From: an uncultured Bacteroidales bacterium
GTDB lineage: Bacteria; Bacteroidota; Bacteroidia; Bacteroidales; P3
Reading direction: 5' to 3'
Assembly (NCBI GenBank): GCA_947176325.1
Contig: CAMWQD010000011.1
Coordinates: forward strand, 1-12,771
Length of the DNA stretch: 12,771 nt
Both the position numbers and the translations under genes were made by a program. The notes below the pieces were generated by a model that ran no database searches, was not told where the DNA came from, and was given only the letters and a program-made list of their open reading frames with translations. This document shows positions 7,784 to 12,771 of the stretch, piece after piece. Numbering within the stretch: position 1 is the stretch's first letter; each line of letters opens with the position of its first letter.

Positions 7784-7788
7784 ATGAA

Positions 7789-8472
7789 TTAATTGAGCGT
7801 AAAGTTGATAGGAACACGGTAGAGAACCCGCACGGGACGACCGCGCTGCTTACCGGGCTTCCATTTGGGCATGGCCTTCACCACGCGCACGGCTTCTTCG
7901 TCACATCCACCGCCGATACCGCGCAACACCTTCACATCGGTGATGCTACCGTCTTTCTCCACAACGAAGGTAACGTACACACGCCCGCTGATACCGCTTT
8001 CCATAGCCACAACCGGGTAGCGGATGTTTTCGGCGAGATATTGATAGAAAGCCTCGTCACCGCCAACAGGGCCGGGCATCTCTTCCACAATCTGGAAAAT
8101 TTCCTCTTCGGCCACCGTTTCCTCTTCTACCACGGGAGGAGCCACATAGTCTTCCACCACGGTCTTTTCATCGGATTCGGCGTTGATTTCCACTTCGTTC
8201 TCAATCTCCACATCATCCTCTACAATCTCAATTTCCTGCGATACCTGTGCGGGAGGAGGGGGAGGAGGAGGGGGAAGACTCTGATCGGTTTGGATAATGA
8301 CTTCTTCCTCGGTTTCGATAGCGGCTCTCGACATGCTCTTGGTTTGAGTCTTATCGTAGGATTTCCACTCAAATGCCACTAACACAATCACCAAGGCAAC
8401 CACAAGGCCTAAAGAGCCGAACATACCCTTCATGCCTTCAAGGTCGGCTTTAGGCGATTTCTTCAGTTCCAT
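7789..8472 (-). CDS. tonB: TonB energy-transducing protein
   Basis: The gene encodes 227 residues. A short Lys-rich cytoplasmic N-terminus leads into one membrane anchor (about 17-34). Next come a run of eight prolines (67-74) and a strongly acidic spacer rich in Glu, Asp and Val (about 79-131). The C-terminal TonB domain (139-227) contains ENIRYPVVAMESGISGRVYVTF and ends MPKWKPGKQRGRPVRVLYRVPINFTL. TonB spans the periplasm and passes proton-motive energy from ExbB/ExbD to TonB-dependent outer-membrane transporters, such as SusC-type importers. exbB and exbD are not in the window. The linker is unusually acidic rather than the classic Pro/Lys type, a variant I associate with Bacteroidota. The start lies only 19 nt after the end of a tRNA-Ser gene, so the message probably begins upstream of that tRNA. 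A hairpin follows the stop. Confidence 0.93.
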   Translation of the reverse strand: MELKKSPKADLEGMKGMFGSLGLVVALVIVLVAFEWKSYDKTQTKSMSRAAIETEEEVIIQTDQSLPPPPPPPPAQVSQEIEIVEDDVEIENEVEINAESDEKTVVEDYVAPPVVEEETVAEEEIFQIVEEMPGPVGGDEAFYQYLAENIRYPVVAMESGISGRVYVTFVVEKDGSITDVKVLRGIGGGCDEEAVRVVKAMPKWKPGKQRGRPVRVLYRVPINFTLN

Positions 8473-8491
8473 GGTTCTTTTTTTTATCGTT

Positions 8492-8581
8492 TGGCGGAAA
8501 GAGGGGGATTCGAACCCCCGGTAGGGAAACCCCTACGACAGTTTAGCAAACTGTTGGTTTCAGCCACTCACCCATCTTTCC
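8492..8581 (-). tRNA. tRNA-Ser(GCU)
   Basis: On the minus strand the 7-bp acceptor stem pairs GGAAAGA (8581-8575) with TCTTTCC (8502-8496). The anticodon loop TTGCTAA sits between CAGT and ACTG and gives anticodon GCU, which reads AGU/AGC serine codons. A long variable arm (GTAGGG/CCCTAC, 8521-8536) marks a type II tRNA, and the T-arm has a GGTTCGAATCC loop. The discriminator base is G (8495), as for serine, and the CCA end is encoded (8494-8492). tonB starts 19 nt downstream on the same strand. Confidence 0.95.
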
Positions 8582-8621
8582 GTAAAAGCCTCCTCACACT
8601 TCCGTGCGTCGGAGAGGGTTG

Positions 8622-8651
8622 CAAATGTAAGCAAAAAATCGGAAATGGAAA
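8622..8651 (-). promoter_or_regulatory. Predicted promoter of tRNA-Ser, probably also tonB
   Basis: Read on the minus strand, TACATTTG (8629-8622) matches the -7 consensus TAnnTTTG exactly. A TTT (8651-8649) lies 19 nt upstream at the place of the -33 element, but it is followed by C instead of G. Transcription would start near 8616, leaving about 35 nt of leader before the mature tRNA at 8581. No other good promoter fits between the tRNA and tonB. Confidence 0.5.
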
Positions 8652-8674
8652 GCCCTCGGAGAAATTCGCGTGCT

Positions 8675-8698
8675 TTTAACAAAATTTAACATTTAAAC
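8675..8698. repeat. TTTAACA direct repeats upstream of the barrel gene
   Basis: TTTAACA occurs at 8675-8681 and again at 8685-8691, with a 10-nt period close to one helical turn, and a related TTTAAAC follows. The run lies in the 167-nt gap between the divergent tRNA-Ser and barrel genes. I found no strong TAnnTTTG promoter on the plus strand in this gap. The repeats could be an operator or simply AT-rich promoter DNA. Confidence 0.25.
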
Positions 8699-8748
8699 CT
8701 TCGATAAAAATGCCGTTGAAACGATAAGGGAAGAAAAAAAACAAAAAT

Positions 8749-10521
8749 ATGCGTTTACATTTCAACTTCTCTTTCCGGAGACGGATTTTTGCAGGACTTA
8801 TCCTGGCCGCTCCGATGATTTGCGGTATGAATGCCGCTATTGCACAAGATTTTACGGATATAGGAAAGCGCAAGCCCTTTGTGCTTTCGGGCTCGGTGGG
8901 GGCGCAGGCTTCCACGCGCCTCAACACGCAGGCTGCGTATTCCGATCCGTTTTCCTATCTGCTCAATGTGCAGTTGAACCCCGTGATTTACGGCTTCTCG
9001 ATGCCAGTTTCGGTGTCTTTCGCCGACAACCGGTTTTCGTACAGTCAGCCGTTTTCGCGTTTTTCCATTCAGCCCACCTATAAATGGATTACGGGCTACC
9101 TCGGGCGCACGTCCATGGATATGCATCCCTATGGTCTGAGCGGGCATCAGTTCGACGGGGTGGGGATTTCCCTGCAACCGTCCAACTTTCCGCTCAAATT
9201 CATGGCGATGTACGGACGCTTGGAGAAAGCGCGCGCCGACAGCGTCGGCGCGCGCGAAAATTCCTTTCAGACGCTTTCCTCCTACAAACGCAGCGGCTAT
9301 GCGTTCAAGGTGGACTTCGCGCACAAAGGACAGAAGATAGGCGTGCATTTCTTCCGCGCCGCCGACAAAGCCTCTTCCTTGCCCGCTTGGGCGCGGGAGA
9401 ACATGGCGCCGCAGGCCAACAACGTGCTTGCGTTGGATTTCTCCTTCACGCTCTATAAAGATTTATACTTGCAGGGACAGGCGGGATTCAGCCACTATAT
9501 CAGCGATCTGTCGGCCGAAAAGACAGGGCGGAACCATCGCCGCAACCCTTCGGCTTCGTGGTCCACGGCGGTCAAGGCCGGGCTTGCGTATAAGTGGCTG
9601 AGCCTTGCCTACGAGCGCATTTCGCCCGAATACCGCACCATGGGAGCCTATTACTTCAATCAGGATTTCGAAAATATGGTGCTTTCTTTCGCGCATACCT
9701 TTTCGTTTGCCGACGTGCGCGCCGAAATCGGTTGGCAGCACGACGACCTCGAAGCCTCCAGGCAGAACCGTACCGACCGCGTGGTGGGCTCGGCCTACGC
9801 CAATTTCCGCATCAACGAGAACTTCACCACATCGGCCAGCTACTCCAATTTCACCTCCTACACCCAAAGCAAACCCATAGACTTGACACGCCCCGACGAT
9901 CCTTTCGTGCAGGACTTCGACACGGTGCCTTTCCGTCAGATTTCGCAACAGGCGCAATGGGTGTTCGGCTTCCGTACCTCGCCGCAGGCCAAAGTGGCAC
10001 AGGAGGCGGGCGTGGATTTCTCCTACCAAAGCTCTCGGCTCAGCGTGCAGCAGGATTTCAGCGACTACCTCTACGGAAACCTGCGCCACAGCATTGTCTT
10101 GGGCGGCGACTACCGCCTGCAGTCGGCTTTGAGCGTCAGCACCCGTCTCGACCGCCTGCAAGGGCGCAGACAGCCGCTCCGATACGGCATAGGCCCGTCG
10201 GTTTCGCTTTCGAGAAGTTTCTTCGGGAAGACTTTGTTGGCCTCGGCTTCGTGCAGCTATTATATAGATGTATATGGCAGAAAGGCCGAGTCGGGAATCT
10301 GGGGGATGCGCCTGAATCTGAGCTACACGCTCAAGAAAGCCCATCACTTCGATTTCAATCTCTCCACGCGCCTCAACAACGCTTTCGAATTGTCCGCGCT
10401 TGAAAATTCCTCCGCGCGCAAAACCAATTTTGAATTCCAGGCCATGGTGGGATACCGCTACCAATTCAGCGTGGATCCGTTTGCCAAGAAGAAAAACGCG
10501 AAAAAGCCTACAGACGCGTGA
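8749..10521 (+). CDS. Predicted outer-membrane beta-barrel protein, family not recognised
   Basis: The gene encodes 590 residues. The N-terminus is a clear Sec signal peptide: RRR at 10-12, a hydrophobic core and an AIA-Q cleavage site at about 32/33. The mature protein is made almost entirely of alternating hydrophobic/polar stretches with aromatic girdle residues, such as VLALDFSFTLYKDLYLQGQAGFSHYI and FEFQAMVGYRYQFSV. This is the pattern of a large beta-barrel with many strands. No plug domain, TonB box, carboxypeptidase-like domain or OmpA domain is visible, so it is neither a SusC-like transporter nor an OmpA protein. The last strand is followed by a short Lys-rich tail, KKKNAKKPTDA. An A-rich stretch precedes the start. 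A perfect 27-nt inverted repeat lies in the coding sequence at 9229-9255. The gene overlaps convergent murA by 14 nt. Its substrate and role are unknown. Confidence 0.8.
   Translation: MRLHFNFSFRRRIFAGLILAAPMICGMNAAIAQDFTDIGKRKPFVLSGSVGAQASTRLNTQAAYSDPFSYLLNVQLNPVIYGFSMPVSVSFADNRFSYSQPFSRFSIQPTYKWITGYLGRTSMDMHPYGLSGHQFDGVGISLQPSNFPLKFMAMYGRLEKARADSVGARENSFQTLSSYKRSGYAFKVDFAHKGQKIGVHFFRAADKASSLPAWARENMAPQANNVLALDFSFTLYKDLYLQGQAGFSHYISDLSAEKTGRNHRRNPSASWSTAVKAGLAYKWLSLAYERISPEYRTMGAYYFNQDFENMVLSFAHTFSFADVRAEIGWQHDDLEASRQNRTDRVVGSAYANFRINENFTTSASYSNFTSYTQSKPIDLTRPDDPFVQDFDTVPFRQISQQAQWVFGFRTSPQAKVAQEAGVDFSYQSSRLSVQQDFSDYLYGNLRHSIVLGGDYRLQSALSVSTRLDRLQGRRQPLRYGIGPSVSLSRSFFGKTLLASASCSYYIDVYGRKAESGIWGMRLNLSYTLKKAHHFDFNLSTRLNNAFELSALENSSARKTNFEFQAMVGYRYQFSVDPFAKKKNAKKPTDA
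9229..9255. repeat. Perfect GC-rich inverted repeat inside the barrel gene
   Basis: A 12-nt arm at 9229-9240 is followed by the loop AGC (9241-9243) and the exact reverse complement at 9244-9255. Every base of the stem except one A-T pair is G or C. It encodes the segment ARADSVGAR, probably a loop between two barrel strands. No T-tract follows on the plus strand. Confidence 0.85.
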
Positions 10522-11815
10522 TGTCCGCTCCGAGGGCATTGAGCCGCTCGTCGATACGCTCGTAGCCGCGGTCGATTTGCTCGATGTTGTGAATGGTGCT
10601 CGTGCCCTCGGCCGACATGGCGGCGATAAGCAGCGAAACCCCGGCACGTATGTCGGGCGAGACCATATCGATGCTGTGCAGGGGCGATTCTCTGTCCAGA
10701 CCGATAATCGTGGCGCGGTGCGGGTCGCAGAGGATGATTTTGGCACCCATGCTGATGAGGTTGTCGACAAAGAAAAGGCGGCTTTCGAACATCTTTTGGT
10801 GGATGAGCACGCTTCCCTTGGCTTGGGTGGCGGTGACGAGCGCGATGCTGATGAGGTCGGGCGTGAAGCCGGGCCAGGGGGCGTCGGCGATAGTGAGGAT
10901 GGAACCGTCGCGCGAACTTTCTATCTGATAGTGCTCCTGTGCGGGAATGTAGAGGTCGTCGCCACGATATTCGCTATACACGCCGAGGCGTTTGAACACC
11001 TGCGGAATCATGCCGAGCGCGTAGCCGTTCTGTGCGTTCTTTATCGTGATTTCGCTGGCGGTCATGGCTGCCATGCCGATAAAGCTCCCGATTTCGATCA
11101 TGTCGGGGAAAAGACGGTGTTGCGTGCCGTGCAATTCCGCCACGCCCTTTATATGAAGCAGGTTGGAACCTATGCCGAAAATCTGTGCGCCCATGTGGTT
11201 GAGCATACGGCACAGTTGCAGGATATAAGGCTCGCAGGCGGCGTTGAAAATCACCGTCTCGCCCTTGGCAAGCACTGCGGCCATGATGATGTTGGCGGTA
11301 CCCGTCACGGAAGCTTCGTCCAGAAGCATATAGCGTCCGTGCAGACTGCGGCCTTCCACCACATAGGCATGGAGGGCGGCATCGTAATCCACTTTGGCGC
11401 CAAGATGTTCAAAACCTATGAAATGCGTGTCTAATTTCCTGCGTCCGATTTTGTCGCCTCCCGGTTGGGGAACAATCGCATAGCCGATGCGGGCAAGGAG
11501 CGGGCCGGCAATCATCACCGAACCCCGCAGGCTGCCTGCCTGTTGGCGGAATTCTTCGGTGTGCAGATAATCTTGGTTTATCTCCACCGCCTGAAAAGAA
11601 AAGGTATGCTCGCCCAAACGTTCCACCACCACGCCCAAAGACTGCATCAACTCAATGAGTTTGAGCACATCGCGGATAAGGGGGATGTTGTCTATCACCA
11701 CTTTTTCGCGCGTAATCAAACAGGCGCAAATCACCTGCAACGCCTCGTTTTTGGCGCCTTGCGGAACAATGCTCCCGCACAGTTTGCGTCCGCCTGTAAT
11801 CGAAAACGAACTCAC
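10508..11815 (-). CDS. murA: UDP-N-acetylglucosamine 1-carboxyvinyltransferase MurA (Cys-to-Asp active-site variant)
   Basis: The gene encodes 435 residues, full length for MurA, the cytoplasmic enzyme that transfers enolpyruvate from PEP to UDP-GlcNAc in the first committed step of peptidoglycan synthesis. K22 and N23 in QGAKNEALQ match the substrate-binding pair. D320 in PGFTPDL fits the catalytic aspartate, and R390 in SPDIRAGVSL matches the PEP-loop arginine. The active-site loop reads PQPGGDKIGRRKLDTH, with D121 where E. coli has the fosfomycin-reactive C115. That change is known to leave MurA active but insensitive to fosfomycin. The start is a GTG; no ATG lies upstream before the in-frame stop, and the next Met is at residue 57. 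The gene follows the DUF4290 gene by 12 nt in the same frame. It converges on and overlaps the barrel gene by 14 nt. Confidence 0.96.
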   Translation of the reverse strand: MSSFSITGGRKLCGSIVPQGAKNEALQVICACLITREKVVIDNIPLIRDVLKLIELMQSLGVVVERLGEHTFSFQAVEINQDYLHTEEFRQQAGSLRGSVMIAGPLLARIGYAIVPQPGGDKIGRRKLDTHFIGFEHLGAKVDYDAALHAYVVEGRSLHGRYMLLDEASVTGTANIIMAAVLAKGETVIFNAACEPYILQLCRMLNHMGAQIFGIGSNLLHIKGVAELHGTQHRLFPDMIEIGSFIGMAAMTASEITIKNAQNGYALGMIPQVFKRLGVYSEYRGDDLYIPAQEHYQIESSRDGSILTIADAPWPGFTPDLISIALVTATQAKGSVLIHQKMFESRLFFVDNLISMGAKIILCDPHRATIIGLDRESPLHSIDMVSPDIRAGVSLLIAAMSAEGTSTIHNIEQIDRGYERIDERLNALGADITRL

Positions 11816-11827
11816 GACAGAGGGGAT

Positions 11828-12769
11828 TTAGGATTGATAGGGTCTTTTCTTGAAACGGTTGGGCTGGTAGGTACGGTTGTCCTTGTTGTCGTTGTTGTAG
11901 TAGCGGGGCTTGCGGTTCACATAGCCTTCCCCGTTGCCGCCCTGCGCGTTATAACCATTGTTGTTATAGCCGCCGTTATTATTGTAGCCGCCATTATTAT
12001 TGTAGCCGCCGTTGTTATAACCACTGTTGTTATAGCCGTTGTTGCCGTAGCCGCCCTTGTTGTAACCGTTGTTGCCGTAGTAGCCCTTGTTATAGCCGTT
12101 GTTGCCGTAACTGCGGTTGCCGTAGCTGTTGTAGCCGCCGTTGTTGTAGGGACGACGCGGCGTGCTTTCGTAGGCGCTCACATTGATATACTTGCTCTTG
12201 CGCTCCAAGCTCGGTTTGTCGTAGAACGAAGAATACACCTCGCCCCGCATGGCTTCGGTATACACCAGCTTTCCGTCCGAAAGGATGCGCAGGTGTTCGG
12301 CCACCATGTCATCGCTCAGAATATCGGCGTTCCACAGGTAATACGACTTTTTCATCTGAACGGTAATCAGGTTCAGGTAGGCGTTCTTCTTGTCGCCGTC
12401 GGGCATCTCGGTGGCCTTGCGGATCATGGCCTCGAGGGTCTTCCCGTAGTAGCGGAAACGGATGTTGGCGGGGTGATAATGAAAAGGTTTGGTCTGACGC
12501 ACCTGCCCTTCCTTGGGAGGGGCGGGGTAGGGATTGTCGATGTCTAACTTAAAGTCGGACATAATGATGAGTTGGTCGTAGAGTTTGTGCATATAGTCGT
12601 CCAACTCCATTACCTGAGGGTTGAGGGAGCGCATGAAGCGGAGAATGGTTTGCGCGGCGCGGTTGCGGGCGCTTTTGGACTCAATGCCCACGGCATGTTC
12701 CACCATATCTTGAATGCCTCTTCCGTATTCGGGAAAAACAAGTGCTCTTCTTGAAGTGTTGTATCGCAT
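11828..12769 (-). CDS. DUF4290 domain-containing protein with Asn/Gly/Tyr-rich repeat tail
   Basis: The gene encodes 313 residues. The N-terminal 195 or so form the DUF4290 domain, recognisable from PEYGRGIQDMVEHA, the IIMSDFKLDIDNPYP segment (68-82), RFRYYGKTLEAMI (104-116) and the LSDGKLV motif (163-169). No function is established for this family, which I know only from Bacteroidota, where it sits next to murA as here. Residues 208-283 are a low-complexity tail of Asn, Gly and Tyr with units such as YGNNGYNKG and GGYNNN. A basic end, FKKRPYQS, follows. There is no signal peptide or membrane segment, so it should be cytoplasmic. Composition of this kind is typical of disordered, RNA-associated or self-assembling tails, but that is inference. 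The ATG at 12769 gives the usual family N-terminus. murA follows 12 nt downstream, so the two are almost certainly co-transcribed from a promoter beyond the right edge. Confidence 0.9.
   Translation of the reverse strand: MRYNTSRRALVFPEYGRGIQDMVEHAVGIESKSARNRAAQTILRFMRSLNPQVMELDDYMHKLYDQLIIMSDFKLDIDNPYPAPPKEGQVRQTKPFHYHPANIRFRYYGKTLEAMIRKATEMPDGDKKNAYLNLITVQMKKSYYLWNADILSDDMVAEHLRILSDGKLVYTEAMRGEVYSSFYDKPSLERKSKYINVSAYESTPRRPYNNGGYNSYGNRSYGNNGYNKGYYGNNGYNKGGYGNNGYNNSGYNNGGYNNNGGYNNNGGYNNNGYNAQGGNGEGYVNRKPRYYNNDNKDNRTYQPNRFKKRPYQS
11957..12010 (-). repeat. Three tandem 18-nt units encoding GGYNNN
   Basis: Three consecutive 18-nt units at 11993-12010, 11975-11992 and 11957-11974 encode GGYNNN (residues 254-271). 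They differ only at synonymous third positions (TAC or TAT, AAT or AAC). They are the most regular part of the wider Asn/Gly/Tyr-rich stretch at 11921-12148. Units like these can expand or contract by slippage without changing frame. Confidence 0.85.
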
Positions 12770-12771
12770 AA

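Noticed and set aside
8491..8679. Small plus-strand gene of 62 codons
   Set aside because: It is the antisense of the tRNA-Ser gene plus its promoter region.
9463..10770. Minus-strand open frame of 435 codons opposite the barrel gene
   Set aside because: It crosses the 3' ends of two well-supported genes, has no recognisable domain and fits an antisense shadow.
11921..12148. CRISPR-like or regulatory repeat array
   Set aside because: The repeats are in frame, encode a continuous Asn/Gly/Tyr tail and have no unique spacers.
11465..12547. Plus-strand open frame with a long Val/Ile/Ala stretch that looks like membrane segments
   Set aside because: The hydrophobic run is the complement of the Asn/Gly/Tyr codon repeats of the DUF4290 gene (GTT/GTA, ATT and GCC read as V, I and A). 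The rest is antisense to murA and DUF4290.

Overview
The window looks like a housekeeping segment of a Bacteroidota genome, most likely order Bacteroidales. The grounds are a DUF4290 gene directly upstream of murA, a TonB with an acidic linker, Bacteroidota-type promoters (TTG, a 19-21 nt gap, then TAnnTTTG), A-rich leaders instead of Shine-Dalgarno sites, and a valine-tRNA synthetase with a typical Bacteroidales sequence. The genus cannot be fixed from this stretch.

Layout. Positions 1-543 carry, on the minus strand, yqeY followed 10 nt later by the first 27 codons of ispG, which runs off the left edge. A 180-nt divergent promoter region (544-723) separates them from a plus-strand operon: valS, an LptF/LptG-family permease, and ligA. 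Both junctions in that operon are 4-nt ATGA stop/start overlaps. ligA converges on a minus-strand unit and overlaps its last gene by 9 nt. In its own direction that unit reads tRNA-Ser(GCU), tonB, a strong hairpin, then an NlpC/P60 peptidase with an N-terminal SH3-like domain. A plus-strand gene for an unrecognised outer-membrane beta-barrel (8749-10521) diverges from the tRNA and converges, with a 14-nt overlap, on murA. murA lies 12 nt downstream of the DUF4290 gene, on the minus strand. There is no insertion sequence, phage gene, CRISPR array or other sign of an accessory island.

Function. Most of the genes serve the cell envelope (permease, NlpC/P60, TonB, barrel, MurA), translation (ValS, tRNA-Ser, YqeY), isoprenoid supply (IspG) or replication (LigA). 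They look like separate core transcription units rather than one pathway.

I found no previously undescribed multi-gene system. The items most worth a second look are the Asn/Gly/Tyr-rich repeat tail of the DUF4290 protein, the Asp-for-Cys active site of MurA (predicted fosfomycin insensitivity), the apparent tRNA-Ser/tonB co-transcript, the paired 5'-leader hairpins at yqeY/valS, a possible clamp-binding motif at the LigA C-terminus, and a perfect 12-bp inverted repeat inside the barrel gene.
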